Assembly: GCA_034638255.1 (NCBI GenBank)
Contig: JAWPGT010000094.1
Span: 1-64,000, forward strand
Direction: 5' to 3'
DNA from: Coprinus comatus
Taxonomy: Eukaryota > Basidiomycota > Agaricomycetes > Agaricales > Agaricaceae
Length of the DNA stretch: 64,000 bases
Positions 21,659-32,935 of the stretch are shown here, piece by piece; within the stretch, counting starts at the first letter, position 1; each line of letters starts with the position of its first letter. The position numbers were made by a program, and so were the translations under genes. The notes below the pieces were generated by a model. The model was not told the DNA's origin and did no database searches. It saw nothing but the letters and a program-made list of their open reading frames with translations.

Positions 21659-23374
21659 ATGCCTTCTTTTACCTCTTTGGTTTCATTCGCCTCTTTGGCG
21701 TTTGCCGCTATGGCCTCTACACTTCCTCATAGTGTTGGACCTTCGACTCCTGGTAGTGACATTGGTGTGGACGTCAAAGCTCGTCGTGACCTCTCTGGTA
21801 CTATTCCAAAAGTCCCACATTATCATCATTCCAAGCGGGTATGTTGATCAACAATACGTTTCTGTGACTCTGTTATTGACTCTGAAAATTCTATAGGCAG
21901 ACCTCGAGTTAATCGAAGTTGAAATCTTGACTGCTATTGCCAATACTTTCGGCGTCCAAGTGAAGGAATTGGTTCAAGTTGTTGCCAACACTGTCGGTGT
22001 ACTCAATGGTCCCAACGTTGATCTTCTGAATGCTATTTCGCATCAATCTCGCGAGCTTGCTGAGGTTGAACCTGCTACCAATGCCCTCAACACTGTTGGG
22101 CTTGATGCAAAGAACGCTGTCAGTGTCTTCGACAATGTCGTTGGTGCTGGTAATAATGCAAATGTGGATGGTGGTAATGCCAAGTCTATTCAACGGCGTG
22201 AAGTTTTGAACAAGAAATCGTATACGGCGATTGCTGCCTACCTCAAAGTGGATGTTGGGTCTGTTTTGAAGGTTGCTCACAACGTCCTCGGTGGAAAGAG
22301 AAAGGGTAAACAGGGTGTTCAAAATCGTGAATACCATGACCACGAGCTCATTCCTTACCACATTGACATCATCAGTGCTATTGCCACATACGCCAACATT
22401 GACGTTGCTGACGTTCTTGACATCATCAACAACAAGGTGTCCGTCCTCGACAATCTACACATCGAAGCTGCCAATGCCAAAGCCATACAATCCCGTCACA
22501 ATGCTCACGTTGACCACCTGCTTCCCGGTGATGTTGCTATCATCACAACTGTTGCCACTTTCTTGAACCTCGACATTGATGATCTCTTGAATGTTGTCGA
22601 CAACAAGATTGAGGTGCTTCCTAATGCACAGATCGAGCTACTCAATGCGAAGGCTGTTCAGTCTAAGCGTAGCGTCATTGAGGATCTTAACCCTCGTCAT
22701 GATGATGAAGAAGATTGTGAAGATGAAGAACCAGAGAGGCGGAGTTTTGCACCCCTTGCAGTCCTTTCCACTCTAGGCGGAAAAGGTCTCAAATCCCGCA
22801 CTGAAACTCGTACTCTTCCCGTCATTATCCTCGATCTCACTGCCAGAGTCCAACCCGTCTGCGATCATATCAGACACATTGTTTCTTTGAATCTCGATGC
22901 TGCTGCTACCCTCGATCTCGCTATCCCTGTCCTCGATGAACTCAAGCTTGTTGTTCTCGATGTCAAGGCTGAAATCGATTTCCTTGTTGCTCATCCCATT
23001 GAAGGTGTCCTCATGCTCAAGGGCAAAGTTCTTTCTATCCATGTATTTGCTGAGCTCGTTGCTACTGCTCTTACTGTAAGTGTTCCATTCTTTTTCTTTT
23101 TCTTTCACCCCTTGCTTATCCTTCTTTGCAGACCATTGTTGTTGCTCTTGGTCTCGTTGCCAAGATCACTGCCACCGTCAAGACCGAAGTCGCCATTGCA
23201 CTCATCCTTGAGATTGGCGCTGCCCTTGCCGTCATTGTTGGTGGATGCCTTCACCTCGTTGCCGGTCTCCTGGTCGAAATCACTCCCCTTGTCGACTGCA
23301 TTGCTCCCATCATCTTGGAGCTCAACTTGGGTGCTCTCATTCAAGTCTTGAAGCTTACCGTCTCTGCTGCTTAG
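21659..23374 (+). CDS. Secreted repeat protein with dibasic sites, copy A
   Basis: Exons 21659-21838, 21897-23075 and 23132-23374, 533 aa. A signal peptide (residues 1 to about 19, ending near AFAAMA) precedes four degenerate repeats of about 45-60 residues with the pattern AIA-x4-V-x-V-x2-DVL...NxxxVL...NAKA(I/V)QS(R/K). Dibasic sites HHSKR (residues 59-60), SIQRR, VQSKR and PERRS divide the chain, as if cut by a Kex2-type protease in the secretory pathway. An acidic stretch (DDEEDCEDEE) then leads to a C-terminal domain of about 230 residues made of hydrophobic or amphipathic helices. I do not recognise the family with certainty; the layout recalls SC15-like hyphal surface proteins and Kex2-processed repeat proteins. 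Paralogue at 37330-39025. Confidence 0.75.
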
Positions 23375-23426
23375 ACCCATCTTTTGATTAGGTTGATGGT
23401 TTCGGATTCGTGGAAAAGTAACATAC

Positions 23427-24561
23427 TTGGATACTTGAGTTGTCATGTTGATATAATATTATCTCTTTAAGAATCACCGGTGCATCGTTTGTTCTTTTTG
23501 GCTCTGTTGAACATTTTGCGTAAGTGTTTGCCGCTCGAACCCACTCACCATGCAAGCGCGTGGAACTTTCTTGTTATTTTTTCTTCGTATCTATTGATTC
23601 ATTATGAAAGTGACCCATATAAAACGCATGACAACGGTAAGTTAACTTCGAAATCGCCGCCGACGAGTCATCATTGATAAGTGAGAAGCCTACATTTGAC
23701 ATCAACTGGGACAATCTTAAACATCAGCCGCCGATTGTTTAAATTGCAACGACGTCTACGATCCGTACCATTCCGCAGCATCATTCACACTTAGTATGAA
23801 AGCGACAGATAGATGGAATTTGATAACAAAACCTCACGAGTAACTTCTGGTTTTGTACTTATGCTAAAAGCCCACGCGCACACAACGTGCTAAATGTCAA
23901 TAAATTATAATTGCACTTCTCACTTGTTAAAGGATCGTCAAATCAAGGGTATTTCAATGGGAGTCGACGACAAGGAAGAAATAAACTTCTATCAGCTTGC
24001 CGGGCGTCATCTTACAAAAAAACCAATTTTACCCATTTGGATCACACGCGTGTCATGTTGAGCGAACCAATCTAAAGATAGAAATAGATCTCAATTAACC
24101 ATGATAGCAAGACTGCCGCCGTACGGCTGAAACGAAACCACTATCCAATCCACGACCTATGAGTATAGTGCTACATATACCACAAAGCTACTTACTACAC
24201 ACATGGTATTGTTGAGCATATAAGAATCAAATACATCACGGTTAAACGTTATGGGTAAGGACTTTTCAACAATGAACCTGAAATTTAAAATTATATCATC
24301 TAACTAAAAATAGATTAGTCTTACTCAGATGGATTAGTAGGTTGTTCCGATTCGGACGCATACAACTTCAAGAACATATGGATAGAAACACCTAAAACCA
24401 ACCACTTCGCTTTCGTTACATTCCGAGTATCCGAGTCATCGTTTTGATTTCATTCTAGAACTTTCCTTCGCTATAAGTTGTACTAAAGAATACCCGGTGC
24501 CGATCCCATTGTTGTTACTTAGATGGTAATATGCACTACTATAGATCACTTCGGCTGTTAA
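23427..24561. other. Intergenic, no gene seen
   Basis: About 1.1 kb of AT-rich sequence between arm A and the ssSPT-like gene. No supported coding frame. Confidence 0.5.
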
Positions 24562-25083
24562 ATGTATTTATATCACGGACGGTTTTTGAGAGAGAACCAG
24601 ATCCAAAAAAGTATATACCAACGAGAAGGATTGGATGATTACGTTAGTCCCGAGGTCAAACCAACATGGACATCGGACAGCGGAAAGAGTATAAAAACGA
24701 GAGGGCAACACAAACCCGAACTCGAGTCTGACATTCCTCAGAAACCCAAACCCGATCGTCTTCCTCTTTCTCCTATTCTCCCCATGTTGAATCATCCATA
24801 CCACACCCCCACTTCCGTCCAAACCATACCAAACCATAACCACATCCACAACTATAATAACATGACTATAAAAACGAACACTAAGACGAAAATGAAAACA
24901 ACCATGAATATGAACGTGAACATGACCATGCCTCTGAGTCCGGTACCAGGACCAGTACCGAGACCAATACCAATCGAACATCTACCACCAGCTAAACATC
25001 TTGGTGAATACATTCGAACACCACCACCACAAGCCAAAAACAATCGTTTTGATAATGTTCATTTGGCGTTGGCATCTTTGGTT
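24562..25083 (+). other. Proline-rich open frame upstream of and overlapping the ssSPT-like gene
   Basis: A 174-codon open frame, rich in Pro, Asn, Thr and Met, ending inside exon 1 of the next gene in a different frame. Its last part (LPPAKHLGEYIRTPPPQAK) resembles the Pro-rich N-terminus of the second ssSPT-like gene (PPPKPDHESTKPPPKNAS). It may therefore be the original N-terminus, now out of frame by one base. No independent domain is visible, and translation is doubtful. Confidence 0.35.
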
Positions 25084-25390
25084 TGAATGTACATTTGGGC
25101 TTACTGTTATGGAACCTTGGGAACGAATGGTCGTCTGTACGTCCTTTCTGCCTTTCGACTTTTTTTATTTTCTTTTATTCTTCACAATCTAATCTATGTT
25201 TTATCTTTTAGTGACGCTTTTCGTTATGATTACTCTACTCGTATGCACAGGGATTATTCGATACTTTCCTCAAAAGATCGTAGGTTTACAACGAAGAATG
25301 GTATATTATCTATGGGGATATCATACCGGTACCAGTGCTGAAGAAATACCCATCGCACTTCGAGTCTTGAACGAAACGTTGGAACATTGA
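25055..25390 (+). CDS. Small subunit of serine palmitoyltransferase-like protein 1
   Basis: Exons 25055-25136 and 25212-25390, intron 75 bp, 86 aa. The conserved core is WRWHLWFECTFGLTVMEPWER followed by one membrane segment (TLFVMITLLVCTGIIRYF). The MEPWE motif just before the helix is the signature of small SPT subunits (SPTSSA/B, ssSPT), which stimulate the LCB1/LCB2 enzyme at the endoplasmic reticulum in the first step of sphingolipid synthesis. The intron sits in the same place and phase as in the paralogue at 53767. I chose the ATG at 25055 because the frame has no earlier ATG. The Pro-rich frame upstream is one base out of phase, so this could be a damaged longer gene. Confidence 0.65.
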
Positions 25391-26075
25391 GAGCAATTGA
25401 ATGTACGTCCTAGGCTTTTTCACAATATATGCGCTCGTCTCATCCCTTAAAAAGAACAAAGAAACCACACCATTAATGATTGAACACCCACTCGCATATC
25501 CGACGCATATATACACCATAACTTTTCAAGAAGTCAAGAGTCAAATATTCCAAAAATGATTCCTCAAGATCTACCCTACGCACCTGTCAGCCCCACTCCT
25601 CTTAATGGAGACCCCTTTGCTCGCTTGTATATTTTTCTCAGTTGTTCATATTGTGCACTGAGACCTTGTAACCGTACTCCGTTTCCACTTCATTTGATTT
25701 GCCAACAAAACACCATTTTCCTATAATATATACACATTAACATCCAATATCACCTTTTAAACGTTCTCTAATCCAGGTGCCCTTGGACCACATGAGTGTG
25801 CCTCACTCTTCACACGTAGTCCGAGTATTCATCAAACCAAAAAAAAAAACGATATTGCAAGCATCGTCATATAAGTTATCGATCGATAGTACACTGTAAA
25901 AGTACGTTAAGTTAATGATACATTAGCACGCGTTACATATTAGTTCCATGCGTGTATACACGCTTTCATTACCCCCATGCTCTACACGCACATAATAAAG
26001 TAACCTGACGTTTATAACATCATAACATCATAACACAACTGACCAAGACCAGCCAGCGACTCGGACGTCATCAGA
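25391..26075. other. Intergenic, convergent 3' ends
   Basis: About 685 bases between two convergent genes, AT-rich, with short A-runs near 25841. No coding frame supported. Presumably 3' UTRs and terminators. Confidence 0.5.
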
Positions 26076-28702
26076 TCACCATCCAAACACCCTATAAAAA
26101 CGAGGAATAGAACCATTGTTAGTTAATGAAATATTAAAAGGTTATGGCACGTACTCCTCATGTACTTCAATTCCACCCACTCTATCCCTTCTCTCTCTAT
26201 CGATACTACCAACAGCATTCACAACATCTTTCCCAAGCTCCACAGGTCCACAAACACCAACAATAACACCTGTAATTTCATGAATATCTTCTTTTTCTCG
26301 ATGTCCTTCGATGGCTTCTTTCATTTCTACATCAACTTCCAATTTCCTACTTTTCCCGCTTCCGCTTACACCTCCACTTCCACTTCCACTTCCACTTCCA
26401 TTTTCATGCCTAGTTCCATGACCATGACTGTGACTACGACTAGGACCATGACCATGAGATTCATGACTACGGCTACCATCACGATGACTATTAGATCTTG
26501 AAGTATCATGATGACCATTACCATCTTTCTTCTTATTCTTACTTTTCTCCGCTTGTCCTACTTCCATGGTAGCATTGACATCCATAAGATGATCAAAACG
26601 AGTACCAACAACCAAAGCTTTACTAACAGCATGATCTATAATCTTTGCTATTCGTGGACGTCCCGGTGATATCGAAAGACCAGGAATAGAAGGTATTGAA
26701 GGTTGAGTTGCTGATGCTCTAGTGTAATGAATTGAAATTCGGAGCGGTGTGAATACAGAACGGTGGATAAGAGTTGTTAGAGTTGGTAAAAGTGGAGTTA
26801 AGAAAGCTGTAGTGTATAGATTATGTGTGGTCAGTTCGGTGATGAAAAGAAGAAGAATAAGTTAGTAAGGGGAACGAACATACTATGATCTGGAACCACA
26901 CAAATCAATTCGATAGCTTTCAGTCTGCTCATGCCTTTGATATCCTTTTCTACCAAATCCTTGACAACACTCAATGCGAATGTAATACCACTTCCAGCAA
27001 CAACGATAACTGCTGCCGAGAAGCTTGAAAAGTTGGTATGTCCAGGTCCACCTAACAAAAAAACAGACCATTAGAACAAAAAGAAAAAGAGACAACCAAC
27101 AACAATCAAAGAACTCACCGTAAGGTCCTTCAATCCAAACTTTCACCTCTCTACCCATCCAACCATCCACATAACCACTCATCTTCGCTATTTCAAATAA
27201 CCTATTTGTCCACCTTCCGGTTTTCTTACACATTAACACCATTCCTTCTTCACCACCAACACCTCTTGTTTTCCTTCCATTCCCATTAACACTCTCACCC
27301 AAACTATCTGAAACTCCTACAGAAGCAATAGTAAAGGGATGCATTTCCGACCAACCAAACCATCCCATTCCAGTTGATAGTATCCTTACTCTTACATGCT
27401 GACCAGCACGCCAACCAGCATTGATATTAGGCACCTCAATTCGGGTGACATCAAGCTCGGATAAGGGTCGGATTGTAGCAGTAACGACACGAGTCTTTAC
27501 CAAGCGCAGCAGGTAGTCTAGAGCAAAGAAACTGACAGTGGCAAGGGCATAAGGGATCAAACGTGGTTTATGGAACCATAACTGCAAGAGATCAACACAC
27601 GAGTAAGTGTCGAGTTGCCAAGAAAAGAAGAGAAGAGAAGAAAGACGTACACCAGGCAATAGGACGGAGAAGCATGTTACATGCGTGATGATGAATAAAT
27701 TATAGAAATGGTTCCTCCAGTAAGCGAGAGAAAAAAGCCATAGAACGTCTAAACAAATGAGAGCAATAAGTCCCCACATGTTTTGCGGTGCTCGCACTGA
27801 AACAGTGAATGTGCCAGCCAGTGACCATCGATAAGCTAAGATAGAACAAATATGAGACAAATGAACAAAATGCAACCATGTGCATACGACATACCGAATC
27901 CAATACCGTGCAGATTCGCACCTATAACCACCATGCGACCAGCGAAGCGGTGGATATAATTAAGCTGAAAATAAACCTCCTCAGTAACCGAAGTTCCGAA
28001 CCATAATAAAATAGAAAACCCGTTAAAAATATAAAGAAGAGAACTCACTCGTTCATAACCCATGCCCCAAAGCATTCCTAAAACGTTATTCTTAGTACCA
28101 TATGCCATCACAAATGGCAATTGTGCCGTTGCAATCCACCCGACGCGATTGTAATCGACGAAGAAGTTTGAGTTGAAAACAGTCGTGTAGAACAATATCC
28201 AAAAATAAGCCATAAGCAAAATCCCCTGTCCAACAGAGTAGTTGGGGGTAATGCGATATCTAAGGGTAGGAAGCGCCCATCTAAGGAACCTAGGACAGGA
28301 GGCAATATGTGTGGGGTACTGCATTTGTATCTCGCGACCTCGGGCATCGAGCCTCTTGAAACTTTGTTGATTGTAATGATACGCCAGCGTATGAGATTCT
28401 TCGGTTGTCCCTCCACCTTGTGGGTTCGTAGGCGAGGATGCCGAATTAGAACGGTGCGCTTGTACTATTCTTCGTGAACGAGAAGCAGTTCGTGAAGGAC
28501 GGTAGGGGATATGTCGAAGAATGTGCCCACTAAACCACTCTGAAGAACCAAAGAGTGCAATTCCTCGAGGAAGCCGGTACAAAAATATGAGTGCCATTGC
28601 GCCTAGAATGAAGATATTGACGCGGAAAAGAAATGTATTTGAGCTCGGCCTCTGTGCGGGAATGGTGGCCCAATTATACCCAGAAGTTGTAGCGTCCGAC
28701 AT
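26076..28702 (-). CDS. FRE-type ferric reductase
   Basis: Seven exons: 28702-28049, 27964-27895, 27835-27651, 27581-27119, 27051-26884, 26806-26155, 26091-26076; 735 aa, all phases consistent. A membrane flavocytochrome reducing Fe(III) or Cu(II) outside the cell. Heme ligands appear as two H-x13-H pairs, H223/H237 (within HRFAGR...LHG) and H293/H307. The FAD motif HPFT is at about 384-387, then the GPYG and VAGSGITFALS NADPH-site segments, and the chain ends VHEEVFGW, as these proteins do. A His/Ser/Gly-rich insertion (roughly residues 570-630, with SHESHGHG and SHSHGHG) interrupts the NADPH-binding half and could bind metal. A GATAAG motif lies 30 bases upstream of the ATG (28732-28737). 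The last coding exon is only 16 nt. Confidence 0.88.
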
Positions 28703-30449
28703 GATGGGTGAAAGTATAGAAATTGGAGAGAGATAAGAGAAAGATCACGTAGGTCGGGTGTACTATTGGACAAATTGGGGACTGGGGTTGTAAAAGGAAG
28801 ACACCAACAACGGTTGTCTGTCAAGAAGGATACCGCCCCCGCCGTGAAGAGAACGAATAACGATTGTTCCGCCGCGCTCCTTGTAACTGTAAGTATGACA
28901 ATGGCAAAGATGCATTCCGACCAGGGTCCGAGTCCTTTATGTAGACCTGCAGAAAAAAACGAGGCAAATCAGGCACATGATCGAACTCGGATTAAACTCC
29001 TTTCGAACGTCTTCCCACAAGGACCTATGCCCAGCCTTGTAATTTGAACAAGAAATGTAAGTACAGCGGCATCTGCGTGTCCGAAGGTCAACTGATGTAT
29101 GAACGCGCAGCAAGATTTTCTGAGTAGAAAGAGAAGACAACAAGAGGCTGACTATATTTAGAGTTTCTGTTCAATCCATCACCATCGTCGCCGAGAAGGT
29201 AAACCGCCAGTGTTTGGTACTTCCATTCCGTGACCAGGCTATACAAAAAACGCATATCGATGAAAGGAGAAAGAAGCACGAGTAACAAGACTTTTATTAC
29301 TACTGAGATGAATATATTCTTATTCTTCTGGTGTGGGTGTAGAGCGGGAGCATAAAGTGTCCAGTGTATCGCACTTCGGAATACCGGTTATTTGGTAATG
29401 GATGTCGAGAGTCTCCTGGCTCAACCCAGACGCAGCAGCACCCACATCCATTAGGCAACCCTGGATCGAATTGCGTCACCGCATACAACCATGAAGGGGT
29501 TAACGAGCACTATAAGTAATGTGTGCCCTGCAATGGGAGAATAATGAGAAGAGGATAACGTGAGGATGTCATACAAAGTGTGAACGGGGCCTTTCAGGCG
29601 AGACGCATATTGCACAGTTGCATATATGCATCTCAACCTAAGGCTATACCATGAGCATCGCAGTTAATCAAGGATATATGCGCCATGGGTTGTAACATCG
29701 TGGTAGTGGGATGACTAGGAGTTAGCTGCCAACTTCTACCATGATGGCTATATGGGAAGGGAATACTCCGGTCTTTCTTCGCCTTCATGGCTCCAATGAC
29801 CATCACCTCGGCGAGCGATGATAACGCATATATGTTCAAGCTTCATGTTCTCCTTATCATTCGCATCCGTTTTGATCAAGAAAGGTATAATCCTAGGAGT
29901 ACGGTGGTCATCAAGAGACTAGTAATGATGTAGTCGTGGTTTGAGATAATTAAGAAAGGCTTATCGCTGGTCAATTGGGATATATATTGGTGTAGAACAT
30001 CACGTGTCCCTGGGCCCGATGTGGCCGATCGGCCAAAAAAGCTAATTAATCTAATCTTATCTCTTGGCAAATTTTCCACCAATATGACGGCCTGACTCGG
30101 TAAGCATTTCCCCACCTTACTGGAAGCTGGCACTGAACTCTTAATCAACTTTCTCATCCAAACTATCAGGTTCTAGTTCAAGTCCACTTTCCCGGCGTCC
30201 GTAACAAGCAGATTAAAGGCAATCCGGTAAACTACTTTGTATCTAAGAATAACCATTTATACCGTCGCTAATATCTCATTTTTGGTCACTTGATGGTTAT
30301 AGGAATTTCGGAAATAGTATTTCTCGGTAGACCATTGACCTGTCTGATCTTTAATCAAACTCCAGGAAGTTAAATACCTCTCAATTCGTCAGCAAGTAAC
30401 ACATCACCCAATCCCCAGTACACACATTCATATTTTCTCCCTCGACACT
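28703..30449. other. Intergenic between divergent genes
   Basis: About 1.75 kb between the divergent ferric reductase and TRP4 genes. Several short open frames occur, none with a domain or coherent exon structure. It presumably holds both promoters. Confidence 0.5.
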
Positions 30450-31624
30450 ATGTCCTCTTCCGCACAAAAACCCGAATATTCCACAGAAACTTTTCGCCCA
30501 CTCCTAGCAAGACTAGTTCAGACTCCTGAATACTTCACTGCTAATGACCTTAAACAAGCTCTCAACCATCTATTCACTCCACATGTCCTTCACCCTGCGC
30601 AAGTGGGAGCTTTCTTGACTGCTTTACATGTTCACCGTGTGGAACGACGACCAGAATCCCTTTCTGCCGCAGCTTCTGTTCTTCGTGAACGTGCATTGAC
30701 TGCTGCTATTGAGGGTATTGATGAAGATTTTATCGTTGACATCGTCGGTACTGGTGGCGATGGATACAATCTCTTCAACGTCAGTACCACAGCTGCCATT
30801 GTTGCGGCTGGAGCTGGAGCTCGTGTTGTAAAGGTTAGTGTCTCTTGTTATAACTTCCACAATTAAAAAAAAATTAAATGACTTTCCTTACCTTTTTCTA
30901 CATACAGCACGGAAGTAGAGCTTCAACGTCTTCTTCGGGTTCCGCAGATCTCTTAGAATCTCTTGATTGTCTCTTCACCGCTCCAAGTCCAGGAACCCCA
31001 CTCCCCATTGCTCGTGTTCCATTCACTTTCATCCTTGCACCTCATTATCATCCCGCAATGGCTTCCATCACTCCTTTTAGAAAAGCCCTTCCATTCCGTA
31101 CCATGTTCAACGTTCTTGGTCCCCTTATCAATCCCGCACGTCCTCGTGGTATGGTTCTAGGTGTCACTGAACGCGAAATTGGATATACATTCGCTCAAAG
31201 TTTGAGAGAAGGTGGTGTCCAACGTGCTTTAGTTGTTTGTGGATACGAGAAAATGGATGAAATCAGTTGTGCAGGACCTACTTGGACTTGGGAATTAAAA
31301 GATGGTCAGATTGTAGAAGGTACACTTACACCTGAGGATTTCGGTTTACAAAGACATCCGTTGAGTAAAGTTGCTGGTGGTGGACCTGATGAGAATGCAG
31401 AGACTTTCAGGAGATTGTTGAATGGTAATGGAACGGTTCCTGAAGATTTGATTCCTGTAATGGAGTTTGTTATGATGAATGCTTCGGCATTATTGGTTAT
31501 TGCTGGAATTGCGAAGGATTATAAAGAAGGAACTGAACTTGCTCGTCAAAGTATTATTTCTGGAAAAGCTTGGAGCGCTTTGGAGGCTTTCAGAGATGTA
31601 GGTCGGAAATCTGCTGGTATGTAG
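30450..31624 (+). CDS. TRP4: Anthranilate phosphoribosyltransferase
   Basis: Exons 30450-30833 and 30908-31624, 366 aa. Transfers phosphoribosyl from PRPP to anthranilate, the second step of tryptophan synthesis from chorismate. The N-terminal helical domain is followed by the PRPP-binding motif DIVGTGGDG, then LFNVSTT, VKHGSRASTSSSGSADLLE (split by the intron after VK), a FILAPHYHPAM segment, the FRTMFNVLGPLINPA motif and VCGYEKMDEIS. These are the diagnostic signatures of TrpD/Trp4. The start is the first ATG in good context after a 60-base CT-rich stretch. It is convergent with BNA1, with only 272 bases between the stop codons. Confidence 0.95.
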
Positions 31625-31896
31625 AAGCATTCTAGTAAATGATACCACTCACTGATAATTCTGCAAAAATAGCCAGCCCCAGCGACTAGGACTTGATACC
31701 CCTGTCCTTGAGAAGCGGAAACGAAATATAAATAAGTAGTCAGTTACTTCCTATATTAAATTATACAGACTCGGAATACGACATCTCTTGATGACAGCTT
31801 CAATTTCCATCTCCATTTACTTATATGTTGGCAACCCCGGCGGTACAGTATATATACATAGTAATAATCTTATTATAAGTGTAGGACCCGGCATCC

Positions 31897-32594
31897 TCAT
31901 TTCGGGTTAGCGACGGTACCACAAGACTTGCATTTCCTCAAACTTTCATCATTCTGCCAACGCTGTATAACAGGTTTCAACTGAGTTCCCAAATCCGTTA
32001 CATGGAACGATTCTTCATAGATGATGGTTGGCTCTTTATGATCACCGGAACGACAATACCATCTGAGGCGATCTACAAAGTTTGTGATGATTTTAATAAG
32101 TAACGTGTATCCCCATTTTAAAGAGAGTAATAATTAAATTACCAAGTGAACCTTCGGGTCGAACCCTTTCAACGACTAAACCGATGGTATCCTCGAAACG
32201 GACAGGATTGTGTGGTGTATTGGCTGACAAATACTTCAGTTTTCTAGTAGAGGTAATGCAAGGAATACAAGGTACACACCTGGTAGAAGGAACATTTCAC
32301 CTTCTTCAATTCTAATATCCCTAAATTCACCATCATCTACAACCCGAAGTAACATCCCTCCCCTGTATTGGTAAAACCATTCCTATATGGTCGGTCAGAT
32401 TAAATTAAATGGTACTAATGCGCCTTTACTTCTGTTTGGTTGACATGATAATCATTCCTTTCGTTTGGGCCACCAACGACCATAATGACATAATCTTCCC
32501 CATTATAGATGCAGAAGTTGTTAACCGGAGGTTGAAGCAAATGTCCATTCTCCTGCAGCCATTTCGGAAAATTAAGTGGTTGAGCAAGAGGCAT
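31897..32594 (-). CDS. BNA1: 3-hydroxyanthranilate 3,4-dioxygenase
   Basis: Four exons: 32594-32430, 32382-32280, 32223-32143, 32072-31897; 174 aa, phases consistent. A cytosolic non-heme Fe(II) cupin that opens 3-hydroxyanthranilate, leading to quinolinate in de novo NAD synthesis from tryptophan. Metal ligands are visible as H50 and E56 (YHVNQTEEWFYQ) and H94 (ANTPHNPVR). Other family signatures are [21 protein letters not shown] and the C-terminal [10 protein letters not shown] with its C-x2-C. The 174-aa length is typical. It was not visible as one long frame because of its three introns. Convergent with TRP4, and divergent from the next gene across a 341-base shared promoter region. Confidence 0.93.
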
Positions 32595-32935
32595 TGTTTG
32601 AATGTACGATAATGCAGGTGGAGAGAGTCGAAGAGAATATTGTTACTTATTAATCTAGGTTCCATATGCTTGCCCGCCGTTGACTTATCTAATCTGATGA
32701 ACAAGCCATCAATCGATGTGTGATCATTTACCACGTGATGGAATATCTGAATCACGAGGCTATCCCACACGCTGGAGAAAGGGAAGCGAGTTTAAAGTTC
32801 TTTTTGGACACACGACTAACAGCTTCGTTATTGCCTGGCACAACCTCATGGCAATCGTATCTCGACATCCCCACAATCACTGATAATTCAAAATCTTCCT
32901 CTATTTTACTGATTTGTACTGACAATCTTACGATA
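32595..32935. promoter_or_regulatory. Shared promoter region of BNA1 and the 32936 gene
   Basis: A 341-base gap between two divergent start codons. It has no gene of its own, so both promoters must lie here or overlap the neighbours. No specific operator was recognised. Confidence 0.45.

Larger units (their letters stand above)
21543..23426 (+). repeat. Inverted duplication, arm A
   Basis: This 1.88-kb stretch, containing promoter, three-exon gene and 3' flank, recurs in reverse orientation at 37275-39138. Similarity starts at CAGGGTTCAGTT upstream and ends at AAAAGTAACATA downstream. Coding parts differ by only a few bases per hundred, except for one sharply divergent block at about 22020-22195. 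Confidence 0.88.

Noticed and set aside
22773..23108. Antisense frames on both strands within the repeat-protein genes (also 37237-37599 and 37660-37929)
   Set aside because: They mirror the sense gene, whose signal peptide, introns and repeats are coherent; the antisense products are low-complexity and recur only because the gene is duplicated.
29876..30157. Minus-strand frame in the FRE-TRP4 intergenic region
   Set aside because: No recognisable motif, and stops and strand-overlapping frames are dense around it.
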